A stretch of DNA of 64,000 nucleotides from positions 3,146,661 through 3,210,660 of the forward strand of contig OX463812.1 in NCBI GenBank assembly GCA_949825045.1, read 5' to 3'. Below are positions 44,216 through 54,729 of the stretch, one piece after another. Position 1 is the first letter of the stretch. The number at the start of each line of letters is the position of its first letter. The stretch is from Argyresthia goedartella (Eukaryota; Arthropoda; Insecta; Lepidoptera; Argyresthiidae). Under the pieces are notes generated by a model. It did no database searches. It saw nothing but the letters and a program-made list of their open reading frames with translations, and was not told the DNA's origin. A program made the translations under genes and the position numbers.

Positions 44216-44814
44216 ATAACTATATCAATGGGTACATTTTTATAACTGGGGTTTCAGGAAAGCCAAAATTTCGAATTAAATAAGGATTGAGAGTGAGATT
44301 GAAATTCACCATTACAAAATGGTGAATCTCACTCTTTGCTGAACGCAAAAACATCTGCTCAAATTAACGGCAAATTAAATTATCATAATGGGACGTTAAC
44401 ACTTTCCTAGCGACAGAGCTAGCACGTGTAATGGTTAGTCAAACTTTGAGTTGGCTCTAAGCAATCGGGCTTCGGCTGCAAAATTTCGGAAGAACTAGAA
44501 TTTCTCAAATTACGTCACGGCTTTCTGAGCTCCGGGCACTTACATTAAATTGCATGAAATCCTCGGGTTACATCAGAAATACCAGTTAGGGCTAACAACT
44601 ATTACTCAAGATTCTTAGAGGTCATTTGCGATGACAGGCTTTGCTCAGCTGGCTTTCGCACCCGCAATGTTCAGAATTAGAAGAGTTAATATATTGCTTC
44701 TTCTTCTAAATCATTAAAACAAGTCAATGTTTGATACACATTTACATTCAAGCAAGCAAATTGTCTCTCGGCGAATAACAGCGCGAATATAACGTGTAAT
44801 AATATAATAATAAT
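44216..44814. other. No gene recognised
   Basis: Contains a local inverted repeat at about 44288-44340 (GAGTGAGATTGAAATTCACC against GGTGAATCTCACTC). No gene. Confidence 0.5.
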
Positions 44815-44995
44815 AAAGTAGCCCATTGATGCCCCCACCGAGGGGCGGGGGCCTTACCCGGATACGAGTAAGATTAAGCCGTACTCCACCACGCTGGCTC
44901 AGTGCGGGTTGATGAAGGAGTGTCGGGCTAGTGGCAAACGTGACTGTCAGATGTTTTCAAGCTGCCCTATTTATGGGGCATTCTATTTTGGCAAT
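44815..44995 (-). mobile_element. SINE-D fragment
   Basis: Shares CCACCACGCTGGCTCAGTGC, CTTACCCGGATACGAGTAAG and the CTGTCAGA...TTTTCAAGC phrase with 37782-38120 and 59458-59772. The tRNA-like head is absent. Confidence 0.6.
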
Positions 44996-45089
44996 AGGTA
45001 AACGCATTTACAAAAAGCCGAAAGTTAGGTTCCAGTCACATTCGTCCAATATCAAAGCTGCACGTCAATATAAAAAAATAAATAAATAA

Positions 45090-45345
45090 TAATCAATAAT
45101 ACCTTGGACACCATTTACACACATTGATCTAGCCCCAAACTAGGATTCCCTGTGTCTTGGGTACTAGGCAACGATACACATACTTATATAGATAAATATC
45201 ATACTTAGGTAGATAAACAACCATGACTAGGGTACAAACATCCGTTGTCATCAAACAAATATTTGCCCCCACCGGGACTCGAACCCGAGACCCTTGGCTT
45301 CGTAGGGTCACTGCCGACTCGGCCATTCGGGTCGTCAGTATAATA
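45090..45345 (-). mobile_element. SINE-B (tRNA-derived) copy
   Basis: On the minus strand the head reads GACCCGAATGGCCGAGTCGG (box A region), then GGGTTCGAGTCCCGG (box B), followed by CAAATATTTGTTTGATGACA and a body shared with 62858-63110. It lies about 10 bp from the donor end of receptor exon 3. The small open frame here is SINE sequence and not receptor coding. Confidence 0.85.
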
Positions 45346-45355
45346 ATTCACTTGC

Positions 45356-45526
45356 CTTGATCCCATAGCTCGACTCCTCATAGATGATGGAAACGTAGCT
45401 CCACCCTAACTTCTTGACGATCTCCACCATGGCCCGAACCTGGTGCAGGTCGGAGGGTATGGTGCGGGTGAAGTATTCGAAGCGAGCCTTGTTCGACAGC
45501 TCGGGCGATGTGGAGAAGAATGACAC
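45356..45526 (-). CDS. mtt: Metabotropic glutamate-like receptor, exon 3
   Basis: 57 codons, residues 254-310, from VSFFSTSPELSNKARFEYFT to YEESSYGIK. The acceptor is CTTCCCCAG and the phase is 0 at both ends. Using rat mGluR1 numbering by motif alignment, Thr188 is Thr259 in FSTSPEL, Asp208 is Asp279 in RTIPSD, and Tyr236 is Tyr307 in SSYG. These residues bind the amino-acid backbone and hinge in this family. The position of mGluR1 Ser186 is Phe257 here. The donor is AAG followed by GCAAGT, a GC donor. Exon 2 lies 922 bp upstream in transcript direction. Confidence 0.93.
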
Positions 45527-45609
45527 CTGGGGAAGAGAACAAACGATGTAGTGATAATGAAGAGCGGTTGCTTGACTCCGGATTTTTTAAACATTCCATT
45601 TCCTGCCAG

Positions 45610-45661
45610 GGTGGATCGATGAAGCCTTTGCCCAGCAGTGGGCCACTATGTACGCAAAATA
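45610..45661 (+). mobile_element. RTE-like LINE, last codons only
   Basis: Reads GWIDEAFAQQWATMYAK and a stop, then an A-rich tail. It matches the end of the fragments at 46182-46322 and 11330-10905. It is an extreme 5' truncation inside the intron between exons 2 and 3. Confidence 0.7.
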
Positions 45662-46181
45662 AAAAAATAAAAAAGTCCTTTTTAAATTAAAATTGCAATC
45701 GTTATAAATCTTGATTATTTATTATTACGCGAGCTGTTGTCAAGTTGACAACATCAAGTTTCAATTGGTCAGTGTTAATATGAAGTTGGCGAACAGCATT
45801 CAAAAAATCAATATGAATGCGATCGGGATCATTTTCACAGATTCAGAATAGAGCTACAGTTTTTTAAAATAACAGATACTATCATGAGATACGATGAAAA
45901 CTTGTTTGCTATCAAGTTATTTAAAAAAAGATGCAAGAAAGAAAGGATGAAAGAATGCAAAAATAATTGCCACATAGAAGAAATTTGGAAAATCCGAAGT
46001 CGAGTGGAATCTAATCTCACAAGATTCCTTGCATTCTAATTTCTTGCATATTTTTTAAAATAACTTCGGCATTGGACAACCATTATGGCAAGTGAAGGTC
46101 AAAGTCTTCTTCTCTTCTGGGCAATAGCAGAAACATAAATAATATTTAAGTAAATAATATTTATGTTGTTTGTTGTTGTTT

Positions 46182-46322
46182 AGAGGCAGGCCTAAACGGA
46201 GATGGCGGGACGACCTTTACAAGTTTTTGCCGGGGTGGCCGGAGGTGGCACAGACCAGGGAAGTGTGGACGAAAGAAGGGGAGGCCTTTGCCCAGCAGTG
46301 GGACACCTTAATGGCTAAATAA
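46182..46322 (+). mobile_element. RTE-like LINE, C-terminal 46 codons
   Basis: Reads RGRPKRRWRDDLYKFLPGWP, then REVWTKEGEAFAQQW and a stop at 46320-46322, then poly-A. The sister copy is on the minus strand at 11330-10905. It lies in the intron between exons 2 and 3, antisense to the receptor gene. Confidence 0.85.
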
Positions 46323-46448
46323 TAAAAAAAAAGTAAATAAATAGCCGGAACCGGAAACAGCGACATAATAAACATTAAACTTTTTTATTTTTCTCCTCAG
46401 CCAGAGCCTCGACCACCACAAGAGTTAGTCAAACTGTTCCTTACTCAC

Positions 46449-46591
46449 CTGTGGTATCTTGAACAGCCTGAGCAGGTTGGCGACCTGCACGGAAGTCACG
46501 CTGGATGCTGCGCCCACCACGCCGGAGATCACCTTGCGCACCGCCGTCGCGTTGCACGCGTACTCAGCGTCGTCGATGTTGCTGATCGAGC
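46449..46591 (-). CDS. mtt: Metabotropic glutamate-like receptor, exon 2
   Basis: Residues 206 (split Gly) to 253: SISNIDDAEYACNATAVRKV, then ISGVVGAASSVTSVQVANLL and RLFKIPQ. The acceptor is CTGCCTCCAG and the donor CACAG followed by GTGAGT. The phase is 1 in and 0 out, which agrees with exons 1 and 3. SSV at 235-237 aligns with the Ser164-Ser166 stretch of rat mGluR1; Ser165, which contacts the ligand backbone, is Ser236 here. VQVANLLRLF-x-IPQ is a hallmark of the receptor group. Confidence 0.95.
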
Positions 46592-46610
46592 CTGGAGGCA
46601 GAAGACATTG

Positions 46611-46632
46611 TCATCATCATCATCATCATCAT
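46611..46632. repeat. (TCA)n microsatellite
   Basis: Seven TCA units within the intron just upstream of exon 2. Confidence 0.9.
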
Positions 46633-47052
46633 CCTGTTGAATCAGATCGGTATTCGAGTGGTACCAAATGTTTCGACAATATAGCAAGCAGGAATACAGT
46701 GAATGTGGAATACAGTGAATAAAGCATTTAATGCAGCAACTTGTGTCCTGCTTTGCTTGTGTTACTACATTTAATTAAGAGGGAAGAACTTATGATATGA
46801 ACTTGTTCAGCAATCCATCCCCATTTCCCATCTTAACCTGGCTTGCTAGAAGAGATTCGTTATCACAGATAATCTCGTCTATGTACACTATTTTTATATA
46901 ACGCTTGTTTCCTAAAAAATATTTGTGTACAATAAATAAAATATGAGTATGAAAAGGGTAATTAAAGTAGCCAGCTTAATGGTTCGAAATTTTTTACTGA
47001 CCCATTTACGGTACGATTTTTCTGTAAAAACAACACATAAGTTATCACTCAC

Positions 47053-47741
47053 CTTTTATGAAATCGACAGCCATCTCCAGACCATAAGTGTCCTTATCAC
47101 AGTCGTCTAATATATGAGCTCCAATCGTAACACCAGGTATTAGCTTCAGTTCGTTATTGATGATATCCAATGTATACAGCATTGTCTCTAATGCTTGCAC
47201 TCCTCCTTGAGGCATCACAGGTCCACACGTCATATCATCAGATCTCTCATGGACCATCATTAGGCCACCAAGTAATAAGTCCCCTTCTATAACAGCCTCC
47301 TTTTTTGCTGGCCAATGATGAGGATGGTGCTTCTTCATTTCACCAACCTGATCATTAGGCATGTTTACCCAATCAGCTTTTCTGACGTCGTCAGGTGAAA
47401 TTATGTCATATCTATTGAGATCTTCATCTACTATATGAGATTTCTCGTTCAATACTGACTCGAATACGATCTCTTCTTTGTTGTTCTGTCTGTGCCTGTG
47501 CCTGTGATGGTGTCTAGAGTTGGGATTGTTGAAGAATGTTGAGTCGAGGGCTTCGGGGTTTCCGAAGTAGTTGTGAAGTTCTTGTTCTCCATGGTGCCTC
47601 AGTTCGTAAGAACACCTGAAGGAGATTAGTAGCATTGTGGTCGCCAACCAGAGCTGGCCGAACCGCATTTTGTCTCTCTCATACCATCATTGTAATTAAA
47701 TGCTTCGTCCATACTGCTGATTTGATGACGTTCATTTTCAT
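47053..47741 (-). CDS. mtt: Metabotropic glutamate-like receptor, first coding exon
   Basis: Coding is 47668-47053 (205 codons plus one base; donor AAAAG followed by GTGAGT). Residues 1-20 are a signal peptide (hydrophobic LATTMLLISF). Residues 21-126 form an unusual polar spacer, His/Arg-rich at 52-60 and again KKHHPHHWP at 112-120. The Venus-flytrap domain starts near IEGDLLLGGLMMVHE (127-141) and continues through CGPVMPQGGVQALETMLYTL and PGVTIGAHILDDCDKDTYGL. The positions of mGluR1 Tyr74 and Arg78 are Gly155 and Ala159, so the contact for the glutamate side chain is absent, as reported for insect mXR/DmXR. This supports mangetout over mGluR. The ATG at 47668 starts a clean signal peptide. 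An acceptor-like TTTCTTTCTTGTTTCAG ends at 47742, so the exon probably begins at 47741 and a further 5' UTR exon lies upstream. A 20-codon upstream frame occupies 47741-47679. Confidence 0.92.
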
Positions 47742-48531
47742 CTGAAACAAGAAAGAAACTTAATTTAAAGTTGCTGCGCTAGGGTAACAGTGATTAAAAT
47801 TCAAACGGAACTACGAGGTGGATTAGAAACTTTTCTTAGGCGCTGGAATATATTTGCAGTGAATTATCTCTAAGGATTTAAACTTTGTTTCATCGAAGTT
47901 TACGTTGGCCTTAACTGGCTGCTTTTACAAAAGCTTTGGTGGTTTTCAGCAATGAGAGCCGCCATTATAAAAGCAATTCTCGTACACTCATTATAATTAT
48001 ATCATTGCTTTTATGAGTCTGTGGGAGTATAAACTGTGAGTCAAAGTTAGTTTTCGTTATTCGCTATCATGAAACTGTGAATAATTCATGACCTGATCAT
48101 TAAATTTCCGTAGTCAAAAGACCACGCTAAGTCGTTTTCTTGTATTTTTGAAAGGGCGCTGCGGACGATCTTCTTTTCCTAAGCCTCGTTTCGTGTTTAG
48201 ATTACAAGTGGCAAATTAGATCTTGCCCCGACATCAAATTTGCATTATCCAGATTCCGCTTCACACGGGATGGTTTTGGTGAAATTAAACAAGACAGCAC
48301 CCCGGGTGTAGTTAATTTCGTCATTTCAACCTAAATTTTGTCTTTTTATCGTGAAATTGGGTCACACGTCCTGATCGTTGTAGAAATTACACCCGTTGTA
48401 ATCAGGGCCGCTTTTAGAAATTCGAATTTCAATTTCGAAATCGTTCCAATGTTTTGCGAAATCAATTTATCGCTATGTTATCAGTTGAGCATAATATATT
48501 CAACACTATAGAAAAAGTGAATAGTTTGATA
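47742..48531. other. Upstream region of the first coding exon, no promoter recognised
   Basis: No convincing TATA box with initiator was seen. If the acceptor at 47742 is real this is intron. Confidence 0.4.
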
Positions 48532-48730
48532 GTTATTTGTGCAACAAGAGAGCAAAGTTGATTTTCGCTGCGAGTGCTTGTTTGAGTCCCGAGTGAGCGA
48601 TCACGAACGTAGCAAGTGATTCTACTAAAGAATTCTGAGTGAGCGAGGGGCTCAAAGGCACGAGATGCAAAAGCATTGAAAAATCAAATAAGAATTCTTG
48701 TAATTTTTCATGATAAACTTCCACTAATAC
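48532..48730 (+). repeat. Diverged H2-type palindromic repeat
   Basis: Begins AGTTATTTGTGCAACAAGAG, like the H2 start. It has an outer pairing TTTGAGTCCC / GGGGCTCAAA and an inner hairpin ATCAC / GTGAT with loop GAACGTAGCAA. Only the first part of the unit is recognisable. Confidence 0.55.
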
Positions 48731-49364
48731 GCTAAGGAATATTTATCTTATTGTATTATTTGTCAATTAGCATGGCTAGGAGATAAGATAAAATAAGCCC
48801 TACTATTTGGAATTTAATAGCACATATACTGCAAACGAGGTAAAAATCGCAGTATCTGTGTCATTGGTGAAGACGCTATCAGCCAAAGATCATCGAATTA
48901 TAACTCGCCTATGTCCGAGTGGTCTCACTCAGTGAGCAAAATGCAACTTTACTCACTGTTTACTCACAGCAAAAGCCACTTCTTCAAGCTGCTGAGGTGA
49001 AAAGTAATGTTCATGTAATGCGTTGTTGTGGGGGAAGAAAGATCAATATACTCCAAAATTAGTTGGTCTTGATACGGAATGCAAAATAAAGTAAAAAGTA
49101 TTTATTATCACCATAACATATGAAATAAGTGACAGTTATGAAGGTCGTTAAAGTAAGTGATGTAAGAGTGACATTTTCGGTCTTCGGTGTCCCCTACACT
49201 AGGTATAGCCCGTATTGCAGGGGATGGTAGGCAGATTAAAATAAATATAGGTACCGGTTGTCTAAAGGGGGCTCAAGTTTACAATATAACTTCAATAAAA
49301 AATTGTAATATAAAGTAGATAGGTATAGATTTATATTAATTAAGACAGCAAATATAATGATCAC
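48731..49364. other. No gene recognised
   Basis: AT-rich sequence. Confidence 0.5.
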
Positions 49365-49600
49365 CAAATTTTTTTTTCTTATCCAAAATGGGTAAATTAT
49401 CACCAAAACTTGCAGAAAATATCAGGGCAAAATACTGCGGCAGCTTAGGAGAAGGGTAAAGGGGGTAAGTACACAAAAGGGTTAAGCACACAAAACATAA
49501 AAAGAAATGGTGATCATTTACTCAAACACAATTTGGTGATCATTTACTAATTCTGGCAGTCGAAATTTTCGAATTTTTTGGTACTCGGTAAACGCAAGCT
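49365..49600 (+). repeat. H3 palindromic cassette, arm type A, hairpin arm lost
   Basis: Same arms as the 20493 copy (TGATCACC, CCAAAATGGGTAAAT, GGTGATCATTTACTC, ACAATTTGGTGATC). The sequence passes from GGGTAAAGGGGGT directly to AAGTACACAAAAG, so the loop and right stem of the central hairpin are missing. Confidence 0.7.
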
Positions 49601-50117
49601 ATTAATTTATCTTAACTTAATAATAAATTTATTATGGTGACTTTTTAATAATTTGTATTAATATAATAATAAAAAAAAACAAGGATAAAAAGTTTAGTAA
49701 GTGCTCTCATTGCTAAGGTAAAACAAACATAGCTTCATGGCTTTTTCCATATGGGGTGGCACAGACTCGATAACGCCCACGTTTAGCCAGAAAGATGATG
49801 ATGATAGTTGTTCAGAATGATATCCGCAACGTCCCCATACAATTCGACCACATATTTTTGTTCCAACCTACATAATCCAGTAGCACAATAATTAGGTGAA
49901 ACCTGGCATAAGTCATGTTAAATTTCATAATCACATACTCGTCACACGCGATCCTGGGTGCCTGTAATTTATTGATCTTTTACCGGCGCCAGCACGAAAT
50001 ATAGCTAGCGTTCAGCATGATTCCAGCGCTATTTCATATAGCGTTCAGCATGATTCCAGCGCTATTTCATATAGCCCGGACCTATGTGAAACAGCGCATT
50101 TGTTGTAGCGCATGGTT
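49601..50117. other. No gene; short tandem duplication
   Basis: A 27-bp unit (AGCATGATTCCAGCGCTATTTCATATAGC type, starting GCGTTCAGCATGATTCC) is repeated at about 50009-50064. Nothing else was recognised. Confidence 0.55.
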
Positions 50118-50320
50118 TGACGGCCTCTGTGCCGCTACGGTTGTGGCTCTGCCTACCATGCGAGAGGTCCCGGGTTCAAACCCCGGCGGGGGTCACAGAA
50201 ATAAAACAGGATGGTTATATGTGTGAGACGTCGCTGTTTCTGGTTCCCACGACACAGGGTATCGTAGTGTAGGGCCAGTAGCAATGTATGTGCCTTTATG
50301 TAAATGTTTATTTTTAAATG
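50118..50320 (+). mobile_element. SINE-A copy
   Basis: The head GACGGCCTCTGTGCCGCTAC and box B CGGGTTCAAACCCCGG, then the family body with CGTCGCTGTTTCTGGTTC, GGTATCGTAGTG and GCAATGTATGTGCCT. Confidence 0.85.
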
Positions 50321-50599
50321 TTGAACACGTTGCCGGCTGTTAGTGTATAAGGGCCACTCAAATGAAACAGAAACATTTTGTTATCTTCGTGTCACGTGGA
50401 CTAAGTGACACGAGACATGTCATAATGTGGAGATAGTTGCATATTTTCAGCATAAAATTTGTCGCCCAACAGGAAAATTCCATAGATTCTAAATGAGAGA
50501 ATGTTACAACTTTCTTAACTAATGAAGAGTTCTAAATTTAAGTACGATACTTAATACTTTAACATTCTTAATACTCTCACGATTATATAACTAGAAATA
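50321..50599. other. No gene recognised
   Basis: AT-rich spacer. Confidence 0.5.
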
Positions 50600-50790
50600 T
50601 TAAAGTGCACATCAAAAGTACTGATTTGCACAGCAAATATAAGGCTATACTGTGGTAGCTAAGGTGAAGGGTAAAGGGGGTGAGCGAAGCGTAACACATA
50701 AGAACAACAAAAATACTTAATACATAAACTTAAGTACTATAATGATCCTTTTTTGCTGTGAAAATCAGTATTTTTGATGTGCGATTAAAT
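50600..50790 (+). repeat. H3 palindromic cassette, arm type B, hairpin arm lost
   Basis: Arms GTGCACATCAAAAGTACTG and TTGCACAGCAAATA at the left, and GCTGTGAAAATCAGTATTTT at the right. The hairpin left stem GGGTAAAGGGGG and loop GAGCGAAGCG are present, but the CCCCC right stem is gone. Confidence 0.7.
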
Positions 50791-52166
50791 AATGCCTTAT
50801 ATAACTACATGCTTTTGGCCAGACAGTTCAAGTATCCTGTATAAACAATACCGTTAATTAATAATCGTGGACCGTTATCTAACGTAAACCAAAATTGTGG
50901 TTGACATAGAGTATTAATTATATGCTCAGCCGCCTAGTTCCAGTCTTTTGTTTCGGCGACGTGAAATTCCACTGTGCCTGTAATATAAACGGGCTGCTTT
51001 GGACGTGGCTAAATGCTTATCTGACTACCCGCGTCGTCAACATGAATTGATTTCATCAGTTTGGCCAACGCGACGCCAGCGAGACAAAATTTCTATACCG
51101 AACTTGTCTACTGAAAATAATAAAAAAAATATTTTACATCAAAACGGTCACGTTTCAACAATTTATGATATATTTGATTTATTTTCTAGTGAATCTATTT
51201 TCGGAATAGCGTGTTTTGTGCAGTTTAATGAATAATGATTTATCTATCTATCTATTGTAGGAGTTAAGTTCGATTGAAATATTTGCGTTTTTGCCGACTT
51301 CGAAATATACTACTTTTAATATTTTAATATTATTATGTATTTGTATGCCTATTTCAGTGCTAATTTGAATATTTCTAATAAAATATGTCTAATTACTATT
51401 TTAAATAATGTTTAAAATAACACCCCTCATGATCCCAGTCATTTGAATTTTTAATGGTTTCTAGCGGTTGGTTGTTTTTGAACGAAAAAAATAACAACGC
51501 TCACGTGTCACTATTGAATATTCATAACAATTCAACAAAAATATTCTAGAAAATTGAGCAAAGTACGGTTAAAAATCACTCGTCACTATAAAACGATGGA
51601 CTAGTTACATGGTTTAATGGTTTTATGAATATTTAGCACAGGTCCGAAATAATATAGAAAACTCACGTTGAATGCTGTCGACATGTTAAAGGTTCTAGAT
51701 GGCTTTTGCTACTCCCTGAATGGACATTGTACCCATATCCTGAAACAAGGCATGATGGCCTTATTAATCTTCGGATTTTGCTTTATTTATGTACACTTTA
51801 TTAAAAAACCTATATCGTACTACTTATAAAAGTAAAAAACTACAATATAACATTTGATTACGTTCTAAATGACTAATATGTTATTGACTGACGAGAAAAC
51901 AATTAACATTTGACAGTTTTACAAGACGGCCAACATTACAGCGAAGTAAATTTGTAAAAACTACGCTTTATAGGACAAATAAAGGAGATTCAGTTTTTTA
52001 CCGAAATTTCAGTAATCCTCTTTATTGCATAGAAATCTTAATGGTAAGGTACCAAACATTTTATGAGCAAAGGCGAGCTCATCTCTAAAGAGAGATTTCT
52101 ACCAGCAAACCTAGGCAGGACAGGAAAATATGTGCAACAGGAGAGTCCTAGTGCGCAATAATAATA
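50791..52166. other. No gene recognised
   Basis: AT-rich. An ATCT microsatellite lies at 51240-51257. The frame 50999-51235 has no domain, although its position before the tetranucleotide run could mean a small LINE 3' scrap. Confidence 0.4.
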
Positions 52167-52555
52167 GTTTATGTGACTGACACATAATGCCTAATTATGT
52201 ACAGTTACAGACACTAGTTTATCTAAACACATATCATAAGCTCTCTTTGATGTGTTCTGAATGTTCGACTGGCATGGTGGCATTGATAATTTCTCTGCAC
52301 TTGTTTAGCTTGTTCAGTAGTACCAACTTCAAAGACAAACTAGGGGCGGCACGCAGGCGGGCGTTGACATTCGAAATTTGAATGTCATAATTTATCGAAA
52401 ATTGGTATGGTATATAAATTATGATATATTATGGTCATAATATATCAATATTCAAATAAGCAATGAGTTTTTACCGAGTAGTATATCATTATGTTGGTCG
52501 TAAGGTGAGGTTGTTGGAAGCATTAGAGAGGGCTTATGATACGTGTGTAGATAAA
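52167..52555 (+). repeat. Palindromic repeat family H1, copy 3, outer hairpin missing
   Basis: Goes from ACACATAATG directly to CCTAATTATG, lacking the roughly 81-bp outer hairpin of the other copies. The inverted repeats (52215 on and 52530-52555) and the inner palindrome remain. The inner arms are here TTGATATATTATG-like against CATAATATATCAA. Confidence 0.85.
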
Positions 52556-52599
52556 ACTATATAGGTACCTCTAATTATTTACGGAGCTAAAACATAATA

Positions 52600-53765
52600 A
52601 TTTAATAAAATATGAGACATAAGACATAATACATCATTTATTGGTAATATATATTACAAGTCAAATGTGTATACTAAATAAATACAATAGCACAAAATTA
52701 AAGTATATCAAACATATGCTACTTAATAAGTAGGTAAATAGTAGGTATTTTTATATAAATAGTACTTATATATACATATATAAAAATACCTATCACAAAA
52801 GAGAAAGGAAATGCTATTTCAATCTTTTCTTAAAAGTGAAAATTGAGGGAATATGTCTAATAGCACAGGAAAGTGCGTTCCACAGTCGTATCGCCCTTGA
52901 CCTAAACGAGTATTTGTGAGCGGCAGTGTTATGCCGAGGAGTTGAAAGGAGAGACACGTGTGGGATCTCCGCTTGCAATTCCTGGGGGAAAGAAACTCGA
53001 AACGTTCTCGAAGATATGTGGGGTAGCGAGATTGCGATACTGTGAGACATGGTAATATTTGCGCAGCCCGAAGACAAACCGAATCCCGAGGTTTTAAAGT
53101 CGTTCGAGTTTGTCCAGTTGTTCTTCGTTCGCACTGATCCAGCAAATATCCGCGTAGTCGATTAAAGGTAGTAGGAGGGACTGAGCAAGGGTGATTTTAG
53201 TATGCCACGACAGGAAGTACTGCAATCTCCGTAGGGAGTGAAATGACGCAAGAACTCGTCTGCTGACCTCACAAACATGGGGCGACCAGGACAACAATTT
53301 ATCAAATAAAACTCCAAGATTATTGGCCTTCCCGCTGTATGTAATTTTTTACCATCGTATATTTTAGGGTCGATGAGCATTTTCTGAACTAAGTTTTGAG
53401 AGTGACGAGTACCCAAAATCACGGCCTGCGATTTTCCTAGGTTGACAAGCAGACCATATGAGGTCGCCCATTTCCTGAAGTTATCGAGATCAGCATTCAA
53501 CGTCTCTACAGTCAGATTCACATCACACGGAGAGAGGTGCCGATATATTTGAAGGTCATCTGCATAGAGATGATAAGAAGAAGTAAGAATGTCGGAGATG
53601 GAGTTGATGATTACTGATACGAGGAGAGGAGAAAGGATTCCACCCTGCGGAACACCTGCGGAGAGATCACACCAGTCCGTTGAGATCTCCTCAGACTTAA
53701 AGCGTTGCGGTCTCTCAAGTTGGAGTCAAACTATATTCTTGATGGGAATAATGCCATTTATTCAA
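52600..53765 (-). pseudogene. LINE reverse transcriptase relic, third family
   Basis: Pieces in several frames on the minus strand, in RT order: PQGGILSPLLVSVIINSISD near 53650-53590 and HLYADDLQIYRHL at about 53575-53535. Then LRKWATSYGLLVNLGKSQAV (53521-53162 frame, Phe-rich start) and LSWSPHVCEVSRRVLASFHS (53297-53094). The C-terminal end is THKYSFRSRAIRLWNALSC (53134-52814). The catalytic YADD is kept, but frameshifts near 53340, 53100 and 53590 break it. The protein is unlike L1a. Confidence 0.82.
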
Positions 53766-53867
53766 GAACACAATTAGCTCGAAATGGTTTTCTCAGTTTC
53801 ATGCCCTTGATTTTTTTGACAATGACTTCAAAATGAATCAATGAAATATGACGTCCCATTATTGAAA

Positions 53868-54262
53868 GAGCGAGCCCAGCGACGAAGCGTCTTCTTTCCA
53901 GGCTTAGGCAAAATGCTTTCGTATGTCCGATTGTGTGCACAGGCTACAGGCCGCATTTCTCAACCGATTCTCGTATTTTTTTGTGAGCAGGTTCGATAAT
54001 TAAATAGATATTTTTTATCAAGTTTTTGGATTTTTTTCAAAATGGTGGAGATGGGTTTAAAATTTCAAAAAATGTGATGTGTCGTTGGATTTGTAGAGAC
54101 CGTGAAGGTAGGCTATATAAATTTAGTGAAATGTCAATAGGTTGGGTTTGAGACCGCAAAATGTAGTTTACAAAGTTATTGGTGCGGCTACTGCTTTACT
54201 CCATGTACGTAACCAGGTGCATTCATAAGTTTGTATATGTTATTAAAAGAAAGTGTCACTTG
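53868..54262 (+). repeat. Repeat H4, uninterrupted copy
   Basis: Matches 20330-20490 joined to 20843-21195. The start has a GAGCGAGCCCAGCGACGAAG motif. It shows that the 350 bp inside the first copy are an insertion. Confidence 0.7.
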
Positions 54263-54729
54263 AAGGGTCTGCGGCTGATAGAGCACTAGTATTATTTACA
54301 TACAACACGTGAAGAAAATAATGGTTTGACAGTTCATAAAAAGTATCATTGACTACCCTTGTCAAGTAGCCAATTACCTCCATGGGCATTTTTTCTTCTC
54401 ATTGTAGAGTACGAAGCTATGAAGAAAAGGTAAGAAAAGGTACGTAGTACTGATTTGCCAGTCTAGTCTTGACTGCTGTGCCTCCTTAAAATATAGGTAA
54501 TATGTTGGAGTGCATATTTTGATTTTCTTCTCTTATATTCAAGATCAAAAACTGAAACCCAGTTACCTAGGATGAAAGTTATCATTACCTGACGGTGAAT
54601 ATACTTTTAACGATTCGACCATCATTTTATCGAATCGTTATAATTCGATTGCAATCAAAGCAGCGAGCAAGAGCTTGTAATAAACATATTTGGAATGTGC
54701 TTGTTTAATTTCCCACGCCTACCGAACGG
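54263..54729. other. No gene recognised
   Basis: AT-rich, with a local inverted repeat around ATCGAATCGTTATAATTCGAT at about 54630-54652. Confidence 0.5.

Larger units (their letters stand above)
2184..45355 (-). other. mtt: 43.2-kb GC-AG intron of the receptor gene
   Basis: Exon 3 ends ATC AAG and the intron begins GCAAGTGA; the far end is CTTGTTCCAG before exon 4. Joining AAG to GCC gives the uninterrupted family sequence YGIKAFEELE. No GT donor near that boundary keeps the frame and sequence. AAG/GCAAGT is the strong consensus that GC donors need. The intron is almost wholly occupied by transposable elements on both strands, annotated separately here. Confidence 0.85.

Noticed and set aside
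45129..45326. Extra receptor exon next to exon 3
   Set aside because: The frame is SINE-B sequence; it also matches 62858-63110 far outside the receptor exons.
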